NCBI RefSeq assembly: GCF_963422355.1
Contig: NC_085091.1
Span: 5,338,684 to 5,402,683 of the forward strand
DNA length: 64,000 bases
Source of the DNA: Corticium candelabrum
Lineage: Eukaryota; Porifera; Homoscleromorpha; Homosclerophorida; Plakinidae
Reading direction: 5' to 3'
The position numbers were made by a program, and so were the translations under genes. Every line of letters starts with the position of its first letter. The stretch's first letter is position 1. Below are positions 1 to 12,107 of this stretch, piece by piece. The notes under the pieces are model-generated. The model saw only the letters and a list, made by a program, of their open reading frames with translations, made no database searches and was not told the DNA's origin.

Positions 1-8
1 ATCCCTAT

Positions 9-611
9 ATGGCATTGCTGTCATATAGATCTACGCCCTTGCACAATGGATTCAGTCCAGCGGAGCTCCTAATGAGCAGGAAGCTTAGAACGAACGTCCC
101 AATGATTCCTGACCAACTGAGACCGAGAGTTCCAGATCTCAGTGCTCTTAGAAATACTGAAGAGAGAGCAAAGAACAAAATGAAACAAGATTTTGACAAA
201 CACCATAAAGCAAAGGATCTTGCAGTACTCCTACCGGGAACGAAGGTGTGGGTGCCTGATCAACGCCAGTATGGCACGGTAGTTGCATCAGCTAGTCCAA
301 GGTCCTACATAGTTACCACACCACAGAAGCAAGTCCGTAGGAACAGAAGAAGTCTGAGACCAATAACCTTAGAAGAAGGAGCTTCACAAACATCAACAGA
401 GCAGTCTCAAGACGTAACAAAAGAAAGCCAAGTACCTTGTGAAGATCAACCAGTGTCACGGAGTAGTGTACCTGTTCAGCAAGGGGCAGAGACTTCAGAA
501 AAACCAGACTGTAGTGTACGGGTGCATGAACCTAGAACGTCTATTATGGACAGTCCAGTAATTACGAGTTCGGGTAGAGTAAGTCGCCCCCCTCAAAGGT
601 TGGACTTATAA
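9..611 (+). mobile_element. Ty3/gypsy retrotransposon, 3' end of pol (integrase C-terminus)
   Basis: An open frame of about 200 residues that enters from the left edge. Its first 30 residues carry the block found near the end of gypsy integrase cores (YRSTPLHNGFSPAELLMSR), a part of the enzyme that inserts retrotransposon cDNA into chromosomes. A basic linker follows, then an SH3-like C-terminal segment (GTKVWVPDQRQYGTVV, then QVRRNRRSLRP), then a low-complexity Ser/Gln-rich tail. The frame is uninterrupted to its stop, which suggests a fairly young insertion. It is followed at once by a purine tract and a candidate LTR start. The rest of the element lies outside the window. The family assignment rests on these motifs and the order of parts. 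Confidence 0.88.
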
Positions 612-700
612 AAGGGGGAGATGTAGTGGGCGTTCCCCAATACGGGATACTAACTACGGGTACGGGCATGCGTAGTTTTGTCTTGAGTTGTGTTCAGTCA
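609..700 (+). repeat. Polypurine tract and start of 3' LTR
   Basis: Directly after the integrase stop lies a purine run (AAAAGGGGGAGA, about 610-621), the usual primer for plus-strand synthesis, followed by TGTAGTGGGC at 622, which fits an LTR beginning with TG. The far end of the LTR was not found and the matching 5' LTR is outside the window, so its length is unknown. Confidence 0.55.
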
Positions 701-756
701 ATAGACCACGTGTCGGCAATCTCCGTGTTGAACCGCAATCGCTTGATACTACAGCC

Positions 757-1379
757 ACTGACGATGACGATTTTTCCATGGATGTGAAAGCTGCAGCTGT
801 GGCTTGACCAAATTTTAAGACGTTTTTCGATGTCTTCAAGACTCATCAAACGCTTGAGCTTGGCAATGCAGATATTGTCAGTAAAGCACAGCCGCCTCTA
901 GAAATGTCACACCTTTCTGAGGCTTCACTAAAGAATGACACCAGCAGCAAGGCATCATCTCGACCGACTACTCCTGCCAGTGCTGTAATTGACGTCAGTA
1001 GTGATTATGATGGTGATGAAGAGTTTCAGCCACGAATCAAATACCGGAAGAAAGAGAAGGCCAAAGACAAACAAAAAACATCTCGTTGTCTCAGTGCCTA
1101 GGTAAACTTTCTAGAATGCGTTTACAAACAACAAAAAGATGCACAACGGAGACAATTCGAGCATGACGTAAAGTTAAAAAATGTTAGGTCAAGAAATTGA
1201 AAAGAAAAGGAAAGAGTCCAGGAATAATTTTGAGTCGGAGGTCAGGCAGAAGGAGGAAGAAACAAGAGAACGCATGGATAGAGCAAATGGAGCACCGGAA
1301 GATAATGATGCAGCAACAACAGCTGTTCCAAGCAGAGCTATTCAAACGCCTTTTTGACTCTGGTACAGAAAGTAAATAA
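757..1379 (+). pseudogene. Harbinger second protein (Myb/SANT-like, coiled-coil end), decayed
   Basis: Pieces of one coding sequence can be followed through at least one stop and two frame changes. A first piece runs from about 757 to 1101 with an acidic, Ser-rich stretch (VIDVSSDYDGDEEFQP) and a Lys-rich patch. A second piece near 1110-1180 is rich in charged helix-formers (KQQKDAQRRQFEHD), and a last piece (1197-1379) ends in a Gln-rich helix (MMQQQQLFQAELFKRLF). This acidic linker plus charged C-terminal coiled coil is the usual tail of the Myb-like DNA-binding partner encoded by PIF/Harbinger transposons. It converges with a Harbinger transposase relic on the other strand, the typical two-gene layout. 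The Myb domain itself is not visible, so the assignment leans on context. Confidence 0.55.
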
Positions 1380-1624
1380 AGTAATCATATATTGTATTAT
1401 TGCCTAATTGATCTGTAAAAGCTTTGTTGGAACATGCATGATGCAGATGTCGTCAAAGCGTTGTTGTAGTTGTTGTTTGTTGTAGCTATAGTATTGATTA
1501 AAAAGTTTACCTCAACTAATTGTTTCAAACTATATATTAATAAAACTTGTGTACTTTTGTTTGTGAACTATACAAGAAAGAACAATTTCTAGGCCTACTA
1601 TGGTATAGTAATTGAATGTATTAT

Positions 1625-2740
1625 CTATTTACTATTTTGGAAATGAAGATAAATCCAGTTAGCAACCACATCAATGATCTGCCTTCCAGCTTGAATAAGA
1701 TCTGCATCATTGTCGTCTTGGTGTTGTTGCAATACACGAGGATCTGAAATTATATCATTCTCAAAAGGGCATCTGTAACCTACACAGATGTTGTGTAATC
1801 CACAACAAACTGATCCCACTATTCCTGCAAAGATTGGATCCTTGAGTCAGTTTGATGAAAAGATTCTGCATCTTCCTTTGAGCCTTCCAAATGCTTGCTC
1901 AACAACTCGTCGTGTTCGAATCACAGAGTAATTAAACCATGATTGCTGTGCAATAAGATTGGCTCCATCATAGCACTTTAATACTGTTAAACTTAGGAAA
2001 AATGCTGTATCTACAACAAGAAAAGAGCTGATATCTTGTCCATTTATAGCCTTTGAAAATGCTACAAATAGCCATTCCTCTAAATCTATATATCTTTTTA
2101 AGCTGCTTCTATTGAATGAAAAAGAATTTCCTACCTGTCCAGATCTTCCTGAATTTACTGAAGTAAAGATATCTCGATCATCTAAGCAGCTAAAAATAAT
2201 AATAGCGTCAAAAAACCCTTTCTAACAATAATATGCATCTACAAAATGACAAGTTTCTCTATTCTCATAACCGTTCCGTCAAGAGCACCAGCACACTGTG
2301 GAATGTGACACTATGCTTCAAAGTCACAGATAAATTGTGACAACTCATTAGCTGTGGATATCTGATTGATGACGGAACCATGTGACGACGAAGTGCTTGC
2401 ACTCCTGTGTGTACAATGGACACAGCAGTTGCTTTCCCTATTCCAAACAGAGCTGCAAGACTTGACAAAAAAGGGGCGTGTACAAGCCAGTATAAAAAAA
2501 TGGCCTTTCTTTTCTCTTGTGGGACAGTTTTTCGAAAACAAGTGTCTTCACGACAAAAGAAATAAGCATCCAGGTTACAAACCCTGTAGAAGACGCCTTT
2601 TGACCTTATAAAATGTTGAAAGTACTAGGAATCTTCCCAGTCGGGATGTTGTCTTCCCACTTCCGTGTAAGATTCGTGTACATCATGTTCCCAAAATTTC
2701 TGTCTCCGTGAAGCACACCAGAATCGCCTTTTGAGACTAA
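1625..2740 (-). pseudogene. PIF/Harbinger (HARBI1-like) DDE transposase, decayed
   Basis: Read on the minus strand, fragments in successive frames line up with a Harbinger nuclease. Near 2640-2730 is an N-terminal piece (RRFWCASRRQKFWEHD). At 2311-2540 is the helix-turn-helix region (AALFGIGKATAVSIV, then MVPSSIRYP). Around 2240-2290 lies a GALDGT-like acidic site, at about 1870-1920 an RRVVEQAFGRLKGR-type segment carrying the last acidic residue, and at 1625-1819 the C-terminal CCGLHNIC motif. Several frameshifts separate these blocks, so no complete enzyme can be made. Intact relatives cut and paste elements flanked by 3-bp TWA duplications. TIRs for this copy were not identified. Confidence 0.8.
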
Positions 2741-3262
2741 GCTTGCCCAGGTATCGAATAAACTGCGGTAAGCTGGCAAGAGTCGTGAACAGCTGCCAAA
2801 GACCAACTAGAATTACTACAAGAATGAAATCTACGTGCCCTAGAGCGACGCCTCCACACAAAGCGAAAGCCCACATCTGGTGCAAAGACTACCCGATCAC
2901 TCTGAAATAGCAACAAGTAGCAGAAAAGAAGAGCATCGCGATGACCTAGCGGCATTTTCGCACCACACCTACTTCTTCGCGCAATGACAGTAGTACAGGT
3001 GTGACCGCTTGCCCACATTACCATTAGTATGCAATAAATGTGAATGACAATGCGACATTAATGTTAACCGCAGCCTAACAGGGGACAGTTCTTAATTAGA
3101 TTTTTGTTCCAGACATACTTTCTAGAATATTTCTTATGAAATTCTGTCCGAGGGGAAACACGCGGCTGGTCATTGGCGCTCAAAACAGGTCTTCAAATGA
3201 CAAAAGCAAGAGCGTATTCGGAAAACCGTTGGACGTCCAGAGAGACAAAGTTGCTGAAAAAA

Positions 3263-3745
3263 TTCAAGAACACGGGATTCTAATTCGAAACACGGGTCCA
3301 CCGTTTGCCTTCGACCCGTCTACTTGAACTGGTTCTAAGTAGTTGAACACACGACCCCGTATACTTTTAAAATGAGTCCCGTATTTTTTAACCTGGTAAG
3401 CCCATCTTCTTGCATGCTAGTTGAGCGCGAGCACGGCGTTCTCGATTCTACAAACGGCTTCTACTAGGCTTAGGTCCCGTCATCTTGAACAAGCACCGAG
3501 TTCTTGAATACAATAGAAACGGCCTCTACTAGGCATCAGTCGCATCATCTTGAACGAGCACTTGGTTTGAATAGCCGAGTAGACGACCTCCACTAGGCAT
3601 CGGTCCCGTCATCTTGAACATAGATCAACTGCACGAAGTAAACGACTATTTCATAGCAATTTTTCGTTGTTACTATTTAATTGATTAATTAACAGTTTAC
3701 TACATTTAGCAGCCTGCAAGCTAGGTACTCTACCTAGTTTCTATC
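3263..3745 (+). repeat. Dispersed repeat, copy 1 (inverted relative to 12108-12478)
   Basis: This stretch matches the reverse complement of 12108-12478 with many substitutions and a few indels. Shared landmarks are ATTCAAGAACACGGG at the left edge, CGGGTCCACCGTTYGCC, GAGTCCCGTATTTTTTAAC, GAGCGCGAGCAC and, at the right, AAACGACTATTTCATA and GCAAGCTA. Inside it about three tandem units of 60-70 bp recur near 3467, 3536 and 3597, each with TAGGC-TCGGTCCCGTCATCTTGAAC. No coding sequence is evident. It may be a non-autonomous DNA element or one end of a larger one. Confidence 0.8.
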
Positions 3746-4909
3746 CAGTAAGACTATGACGCTAGCATAGCAGGTAGATCTGGCTGCAGCTATTTGGCAG
3801 AGAACGAGTGACCAAGACTAGGAGATATGTCCAAGATTAGATCCGGCACTCTAGCCGCTTGCGTACAATCACAAGTTGGAATTTGGGTCCAGATCTCGAT
3901 CCGAGTTTCAGACTATAAGCGGGTGCTATAGAGCATTTTTCGTAAGTCAAATTGAGTAGTAATGTAATAGTTATGGCGATGAAGTGTAAGTTTGTTGTGT
4001 GAGAGTGTCGCGTTGAGTGATTTCTAGTTGGTGAGTGAAATTGTAAAGATTTGTTGTGATTGATATGATGTTGGAATGAGTGAGACACATCGGTCATGGA
4101 TAGGAGTCTAGTGTTATCACTGGACGACAACAAAGTCGATGATGTGGAAACTCTTTGAAATTAGGATCAGCTTCACCTGATGCGTATGATATACATGTAT
4201 GTTATTGACTGAGTGACTCATCTTATTTTTTGTTGATAACAACTCACTCTATTGTACGGATATCCTATACTTGTGACAACTTTTGCTAGAGGCTTCAATT
4301 TCATTGTACATACTTTGTTGCCAAAAGGAGCAAATGTGAACAAAACTGATTCTATTGTAAGTGTTGAGAGTGAATGAATGAATGAACGAATGTCTCCAGA
4401 AAGAAAACGCAAGGATGATCGACAACAACATCCTCAGCATTGTGGGCAAGACGTCAATTGGCGAGGAAACTGTTAACTGTTAACAGCTGGACGGTTTTTA
4501 GGGTTTAGCTGAATCGTAGTGTGACATAGGGGCTCTTGGCCATGGTTAGATTCTTGTAGACATATATCTGTTGTGATGGCAATATCTCTCAAATATATAT
4601 GAATGAATTAATAGAATGATATACTTCAATGATGTGATGAGATTTGTGATAGGACGAATAGTACATTAAATACAAATAATAAAACACAATTATTGCTACT
4701 GCAGGGTCTGACTGATTTAATGTCTTCAGCAGATCATGGTTATGATTCACTAAATTGTTATGTTATTATCAGCTAATGCTTATGGCAATCTCAAGGATAT
4801 GGTGAGTGTTTGTATTTGCTGTTCTTTATGTGTTGATGTGATGTATCAGCTGTGATGTACTAATAGCTAGTAAATAAAGCAGTGTTTACACTGTCGATTC
4901 AGAGCTATG

Positions 4910-4911
<2 letters not shown>
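3746..4911. other. No gene recognised
   Basis: AT-rich sequence with only short chance open frames. No protein motif, TIR or tandem array was recognised up to the GT microsatellite at 4912. Confidence 0.5.

Positions 4912-4990
<79 letters not shown>
4912..4990 (+). repeat. (GT)n microsatellite
   Basis: About 39 uninterrupted GT units. Reading frames through it (poly Cys-Val or poly Thr-His) are artefacts. Confidence 0.98.
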
Positions 4991-4992
<2 letters not shown>

Positions 4993-5389
4993 TTATTGTG
5001 CATATCGATAACAAATTTATTAATTTTTGTATATTTATTGTCCTTATCATTCACTAAGCATGAGATTGTTGCTAGAATGTATAATTCTATGAAAACCAAG
5101 GATGGGACGCGTCCCAAAACGATTGCTGATTGGCTCGACAAATTCCTCGAGCGTGACAAACGGTTACAAACAAACATAAGTACATACAAACAAACATAGC
5201 GACATACCGACAGACAGACTGGAAGTCAATTCAGCCTGTTTATAGTGAGCTTCTCGCGAAGCAGCCCACCACTCATTGTGTTGTCCTTCTTTAAGCTCGT
5301 AGATTAATAAATGTATTACTATTAAATATCATTATAATATTATTTACTTAATAGAAAGCGGAGAAATACAAGCAATCTGTAGAGATTTG

Positions 5390-5395
<6 letters not shown>

Positions 5396-5443
<48 letters not shown>
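5396..5443 (+). repeat. (TA)n microsatellite
   Basis: About 23 TA units followed by an ATT-rich stretch. It lies just 5' of the surviving part of the second gypsy element. Confidence 0.95.
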
Positions 5444-5446
<3 letters not shown>

Positions 5447-5599
5447 TAGGTTTTAATTATTATTATTATATGTATGTATGTACGTGTGTGTTTCTCCTTT
5501 TTTGTCTGTAGCTTTTCTGTCTCCCAGTTTGTTTGTTTTTGCCTGTCTGTTGTAGATTGTTTAGTGTAAACACCAAGGCATGTGGCGGGAAAGATGAAT

Positions 5600-8500
5600 A
5601 CATGTGTCGGGAAAGATGGAGACGTGGAGCGAACTGGCATTCGAGATGACGGTCTACGTAAACAACTTGCAGAAAAAAGACCTTTCATTCAGAGAATGCA
5701 TTGACACGTGCCGCGCGTATGAATCGTATGAATCGACGTCAGCGCAAATGAGAGATATGAAAATATAAGATGCCACTGTACACTCTTTTTTGGAAGCTCG
5801 CAAGAAGATGCTTCAACTCCCCCAAGGAAAAGAGACACGCAAAGCTGAAAAGACAGTGAGGTACCCGCCGCAACAAAGAAAGCGCAAATACTGTGGGAAA
5901 GACCGCCAATGTGGAAGAGATTACTGTCCAGCTTATGGGAAGCAATGCAAGAAATGCTTGAAGATGCATCACTTCTCCCGCATGTGCAAGTCAAGCACAA
6001 AAAGAAAGCCGGACAGGTGCAGTGCGTACGTTGCATGTGATAGAGTCACAGACTGAGACTGATACAGACAGTGATGAGTTTGACAGTCATGTCGTTAGTA
6101 CGATGACACTGACACCCCAGAAAGAGGAAGTCAATGCAGTCAGAAATAGCACAACATATGAACGAAAACTGTACGCTGTAATAAAAATCGGCAGAAAACT
6201 AGTCAAATTTCAGATAGACGCCGGCGCAACGTGCAGCGTACTGAAACAATCGGACTTGCCACAGAAACACAACGATAAAGCAGACAGCGCAAGTACTTGC
6301 GTTCTTCAACGGAACAAAGATGAAGCCCCTTGCGTAGAAGATTGTGAAAGTGACAAACCAAGTACAAGCAAGCGCTATAGCGTAGAGTTTATTGTAGTGA
6401 AAGACGCAGCAACGTCCATTCTTGGCGCAGCAGCATCTCAGACGAGGGATCTATTGAAGGTTCAATTTAAAAAAACATAGCTGTACTCGAGTCTGTGTCA
6501 GGTAGCAGTCAACAAATTATGAAAAATCAACTGACAAAGACAGACTTGTCAAGATCTATCTTTCTGTCTTTGAAGGAACTGTTCGTAAACTATCAGGAAC
6601 ACTACACCTACAGGTAGACCCTGCAATACAACCGACACGACAGCTATTGAGACGCATTACCACTAGCAATGCAAACCAGACTGAAAGACAAACTGGAACG
6701 ATTGGAACGACTGCAGATCATACAGAGAGAGGATGAACCAACCGATTGGCAGTCTGGTTTGACACTCGTTCAGAAACCAAATGGTAAAATGCGAGTGTGT
6801 ATTGACCCGAAGCCATTGAATAAAGCATTAAAGCGAAGCCGATATTGGATGCCAACCCTGGATGACTTTCTACTAGAACTGACTGAAGTAAAGATATTCA
6901 GTGTTCTCGATGTCAAAAATGGGTTCTAGCATATCGAATTGGACAAGAGCTCGAGCAAGCTCACAACATTTGGAACGCCTTATGGAGGTACAAGTGGAAC
7001 AGGATGCCGTTCGGTATTTCACCGGCACCAGAAATTTTCAGAGATGGTTGGACTCAGCAGTGCAAGGCATACATGGAATATATACAGCAGCGGACGATAT
7101 TCTAGTGATTGGAAAAGGTCTTGGATTGGAAAACTGACAAAGTCACATACATGACTCATATATTGACATCCAGTGGATTGAAACCAGATCCTGACAAGGT
7201 GGAAGCAATCAAGAAGATGCCTAGAGCAACAGACAATACCGGTGTGAGAAGAATCATTGGAATGGCAACATACCTATCCAAATTTCTAGAAAACTTATCA
7301 GCTCTATGTGAACCATTACGTCAACTGACAAGGCAAGATGTTCAGTGGACATGGACTGCAAAACATGATGATGCTCAGCAGAAAATCAAGAATGCAGAGA
7401 CACAAACGCCAGTATTGAAGTATTTCAACGCGAAAGATAAGACAACACTGCAATGTGATTCTTCAAAATCTGGATTAGAAGCAGAGCTTATGCAGAATGG
7501 CCAGCCAGTATCATACGCAAGCAGACCCCTTACAGAAACGAAGCAGAAATATTCACAAATTTAGAAAGAGATGTTAGCGATTGTGTATGGATTAGACTAG
7601 TTTCAAAGTAACACCTACAGACGAAGAATGACCGTGGAGACCGACCACAAACCAATAGAAACGATTCATAGGAAGCCATTACATACTGCCGCGAAACGAC
7701 TTCAACGATTGCTGATGCGAGTTCCGCAATATGACATCAATATTCAATACAAACAAGGGAAACAAATGCTTTTAGCTGATACTGTTTCAAGAGCATACAT
7801 AACTGATCATTCAATAAGTATCAATGAGATAGAGAGATCATTCAAGCAAATTTACCTGAGCCAGCACATACCAATGACAACCGAGAAAATTTCAGAAATC
7901 AAAGTAGCTACTAAGAAAGATGAAACATTACAGCAGCTACTGCAAACCATCAAGACAGGATGGCCAGACTGTAAACAAAAAGTACCATGCAACATCAGAC
8001 AATATTTTCATGTTAGAGATGAGCTAGTATGCCAAGATTGAGTAATCTACAAAGGAAATAGACTTTTAATAGCAACCTCGATGAGAACTAAAATCATGTT
8101 TAGAATTCATGGCTCGCATCTTGGAACCAACAGCTGTATTCGACGAGCAAGACTCTATATTGGCCACGAATCACGTCTCAAATCAAAGGTTATGTCAGCA
8201 AGTGCGTAATTTGTTGCACATACAGATGTTCACAGCAACAAAAAACACTTCAGAGTCATGAAGTACCCAACCGAACATGGGCCAAAGTGGAAGCTGATTT
8301 CTTTTACTTCAGGGGAAGAGACTATCTGCTCACAACAGATTCCTATAGCAGCTTTTGGGAAGTTGATGCAATAACAGATACGACAACAAAATCAACAATC
8401 ATACTACTCAAACAACATTTTGCCCGATATGGTATCCCTGATATTTTGATGATAGAAAATGGGTCACAATTCACATCACATGAATTCAGATCTTTTACAA

Positions 8501-8759
8501 GGAACTAGGAAATTCAACACCACTCTAGAAGCCCTGGCTATGCGAAATCGAATGAACAAGCTAAGAACTCAGTGAAAACAGCTAAACAACTGATGAGGAA
8601 AGCCATCAAAGCAAAAGCAGACTCCTACCTGGCGATGCTAGATTTTACAAAATACGCCAACTCAAGAAACAAATACGAGCCCAGCACAGAGACTAATGAG
8701 CAGACGGGCAAGAACCTTGCTCCGTACAACAACACAACTTCTGAAACCCAAAGTGACTG
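5600..8759 (+). mobile_element. Ty3/gypsy retrotransposon, decayed gag-pol (5' portion)
   Basis: A gag-pol region with many frameshifts and stops, but with all blocks in order. Gag capsid end near 5637-5760 (GIRDDGLRKQL, then CIDTCRAYES); a Cys/His-rich nucleocapsid near 5880-6000; an aspartic protease start near 6190-6240 (VKFQIDAGATCSVL, where DAGAT replaces the usual DTGA); reverse transcriptase near 6740-6930 (LVQKPNGKMRVCIDPKPLNKA) and 7090-7120 (ADDILV); RNase H near 7400-7600 (PVSYASRPLTETKQKYSQI); its tail near 7628-7800 (ETDHKPIETI); and integrase from about 8150 (ENGSQFTSHEF at 8455). The 5' LTR and most of gag were not found. The element is cut at 8759 by an hAT insertion and resumes at 11410. 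Confidence 0.88.
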
Positions 8760-11409
8760 CAGAGGCGGACCTAGGGTAGGAGTTGTAACCTCCCTTTTGT
8801 TAGCCTTGGAGTTCGTCTCGCGCTTTGCAGTCTGGGACACCGAAGCTATTCTTTGTGATGGCAGGCTAAGACCACCTTTCTTTCTCAATATCTAAATAAT
8901 CAATCATATTTTTGTTGGCTGTGTTTAGAACTAATGGTAATAATTTCAAATTTGTTCCCATGTATAGAAGAGAGTGTAGTTGTTATCAGTCTCTGACTGA
9001 AGGTTCACGTGAACAGCTTACTACTCATGCGCAGTTTTCTCCATGCTGTATCTACAGAATCCGTGACTCCGGCATTGCAGCTTGTCATGATACCTGCTTT
9101 GTTCAATAGATGAGTAGGACTCGTTACACTCGCGGATGGTTTCCTCGTAGAACTACTCTCTGTTCGCGTTGACTTTGCACCTTGAAAATCTGTAATAACT
9201 TCTGCGCAATAGGGCGGACAGTGACGATCTTGACATCGTTCGAAACCGCAAGTTCCTGGATTTTTTATAGTTAGGGTAACGAAGGCGTATGTATTACACA
9301 GGCGGTTTGATAAGGATTTGGCATATCAAGATTCATTACGGTTCTTGACTCATTAAGAAGGTATGGTAGTAAAACAACAATGTTGATAATAGAGGAAGTA
9401 GCCAATTAAAAAGGTGGCTAAACGGTCAGCTGATTTGACAACAACACACAGTTGCTCTAGTTTCGTGAGTAGTTGCTTGGTATTTCTGACTCCTCTTCTC
9501 GTTCTGTTTCGTCTTGATAGCTTGCGACTTTCTCTACTGTTACATAACATCTTTGTATTGTAATATAAGCTCTAAAATGTACAATTAATGGGATATCACT
9601 TAACATCTGAGTGTGGTGAACAAATACAGCTTTATCATTAGTCACTTCCGAGCGCAAAGTGATCTAAACAGAGACAGACTCAGCAAACCGCTAGTAGATT
9701 AGAGGCGTAGGACTCAAATCATCAAACATTGTTACAACTGAGGAGGCACTGTCATACAGTATACTTTCTGTTTACTTACTAGCTACACTTGGCCAAAATC
9801 AAACCTCAATATCAAAATCAAATAGTGAAGTGGCACGTGTCCGTCCGGCGCCTCTGCTAGTTCCCATGCTTATGCTTATAGGCTAACTACGCATTGGTCT
9901 GTCTTAACATGTGTTTCAACAAAGCCTGCGTATGTACCTGGTCAGAGTAAGGCACAGTCACAGTGAGTCTGACTCCGTGGTTATATGCTGTATTAAGTTG
10001 TCAAGCTGTCGCGCAGTTCACTATCTGAATAGCGCGCTAACAATTTAAGAATTTGCATAACAAGATCTTATAATATCGTGTGTTAATCAATAATGGTCCA
10101 GCTGTGTTTAACTGGTTGAGTTCTTGAGAGACAAGACAAGGATTGCTCAACTGCAAAATTGAATTGTTTGAATTAGGGGGATGAAGACAAGGACCATCCG
10201 TCAGAGTCAAGCCTTTCTGTCTTGCATCCAAGCCGCAAGAAGGTTTCAACGGTGTGCCAAGCAATGTAGATGTCGCTACTCCTCTAGTGATACGGAGGGG
10301 AATCTGATTGATCTAGGATTCCTTGTAAAGGCCTCAAGTGGTTCCTTGCTCCACTTGAGGAAGCTAGCTGAAGAATTGCCTGACAGCAAGAAGATGCAGT
10401 TTCTTCACTCACATTGGAAACCCTTTCCTTCTTTCCGCCTTCGCTCTCATCAAGTGATAAAGAATAAGAAAAGCTGGACCGTCAGTTTTCGGCACTCATG
10501 GCTGGAAAAGTTCCCCTGGCTGGTGTACAGCAAACTCCTTGATGGAGGAATCTGTAAGTTCTGCATACTCTTCCCTGAGCAGCCAGGTAGAGGAGGCGCC
10601 AGGGGTGCATCAAGATAATATCCAAGCATTGTTGTGTCTAGTGCCAACCCTTCTGGTTCATTCTGATGTTGACCCAATGGAAGGAGTAGATGGAATGTTG
10701 CACTGGCAAACTGATCTTCCATTCACGAAGTCTCTAAGAAGTGAAGCGAGAGGGTGGCAGTCAGTATGGCAGGGCAAATACCAGAAAATGCAAGAAAAGA
10801 GGAAAAGAGGGCAAGAGTGCACGAAGGTCATACCCAACAACCTTCTCATGGCCTTGGGAGCGTGTGACTCTCAGATGTATCCAAATGTTCATCGTCTGTT
10901 ATTGATAGCATGTACACTGCCTATCACAACTGCAGAAGCGGAGAGGTAATTTTCTCTACTGAGGAGACTAAAGACTTATGCAAGATCTACCATGGCAGAA
11001 GAGCGTTTTGCCGACCTAGCAGTTATCGCCATACATTACAAAAAGCGGGTACCAGTAGACGAAGTTTGTCACGCTTTTGTAGAAAATCACCCAAGGAGAT
11101 TGTTCCTTCCGTCTTTGTTTGAAAGAGATATAACTGCCCCATAATTCAATTAACGTTTATGTAGCACTAGTATAGGCATGATGTTGCAGTTAGATTCTGT
11201 TAAACAGTTTTGCTGATTTAGGGTGTTTAGAGCATGCATGACACATGCATTGCTAAACATATGTTGCCATAGTTGTTGCCATTTACTCTAGCTAAGCTTT
11301 ATGTAAGCTATTATTTGCACTTCTGCCAATACAAGCGTAATGACTGAAGGGGGCGTGGTCTATCCAAACCTGCAACCCCCTCTTTTGAAAAATCCTGGAT
11401 CCGCACCTG
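8760..11409 (+). mobile_element. hAT-superfamily DNA transposon inserted in the gypsy integrase gene
   Basis: The left end begins CAGAGGCGGACCTAGG and the right end reads GGATCCGCACCTG, whose reverse complement CAGGTGCGGATCC pairs with it as an imperfect TIR of the CAGGGGCGGATC type known from hAT elements. GACTG lies on both sides (8755-8759 and 11410-11414). Removing one copy plus the element joins the host integrase frame without a shift. Between the ends lie remnants of an hAT transposase (10181-11135). Positions 8900-10180 and 11136-11390 contain no recognisable coding sequence. Most hAT elements make 8-bp duplications; a 5-bp one is seen here. Confidence 0.88.
10181..11135 (+). pseudogene. 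hAT transposase relic (zinc-finger start and dimerisation end only)
   Basis: The first open stretch (10181-10618) contains a TTF-type zinc-finger region seen upstream of many hAT transposases: a conserved Trp segment (SWTVSFRHSWLEKFPWL) followed by GGICKFCILFP. The last part (about 10680-11135, with a frame change at about 10948) holds the C-terminal hAT dimerisation region: VHRLLLIACTLPITTAEAER, continuing in the next frame with RRLKTYARSTM and ending in PRRLFLPSLF. The RNase H-like catalytic core expected between them is absent, so this copy lost its active site by internal deletion and is non-autonomous. The start Met at 10181 is arbitrary. Confidence 0.8.
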
Positions 11410-11880
11410 GACTGACAACTACAAACAACTAGAAGCAGCCAAGAAACGACAAGCGTACTACTATGACAAGAAAGCGAAGAACAAACAATAATTGCAGACA
11501 AATGATAGAGTGAGAATAGAACCACTGCGAGGCACCGATGAATGGAAACAAGGAATAGTAAGCAAAGTTATCCCCAATAGATCATACGAAGTGACAACTA
11601 CACAAGGTCAAACGTACAGACGAAACAGACTACATCTAAAGCCATCTAAGGAAACAATTTTGAGAAGATCAGGTAGTCAGCCAGTGAAGACACAATCGAC
11701 CAGAAAGCCATAAATTCCCAAAGAACCAAAACAACCCAAGAGTCAAGATCAAACTCAGCAATGAAGAAACAGATACCAGCAATGACGACAACTACTAGAA
11801 GTGGACGAGTTAGCACTACGCCAAAGTATTTGAAAGACTATGGGTGCAATTATTAGCAAATATATAGTCTACTTAGAACG
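11410..11880 (+). mobile_element. Ty3/gypsy retrotransposon, remainder of integrase (3' portion)
   Basis: Continuation of the pol gene interrupted at 8759. It runs through a Lys/Tyr-rich helix (AYYYDKKAKNK), one internal stop near 11491, then the integrase C-terminal fold at 11492-11640 (NDRVRIEPLRG, GIVSKVIPNRSYEV, RRNRLHLKP). A degenerate Ser/Thr-rich tail reaches about 11855. Confidence 0.85.
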
Positions 11881-11931
11881 GTAAATCTAGAGTAGCAGCG
11901 GAGAGACGTTTCATTGTTTCAAACCTGTTTT

Positions 11932-12107
11932 ATAAGAAAAGGGGATGTAAGGGGTAGAGTCTAAGCATGTCATACATATAATAAGATGATACTCAATTAG
12001 ATAAATAGAGTTGCTATACTCACAAGACGGTGTACGTATATATACAGACGTGCGGCCTGCATGTTACACGCAGTAATATATCAAATCTTTATGTTTGAGT
12101 TGTTTGA
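11932..12107 (+). repeat. Polypurine tract and partial 3' LTR of the second gypsy
   Basis: AGAAAAGGGGA (11935-11945) is a polypurine tract at the expected place after pol. TGTAAGGGGTAG from 11946 fits an LTR start. A TATATATA box-like run follows at about 12037. The LTR runs into the repeat at 12108 without a clear end, and no 5' LTR was found for comparison. Confidence 0.5.
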
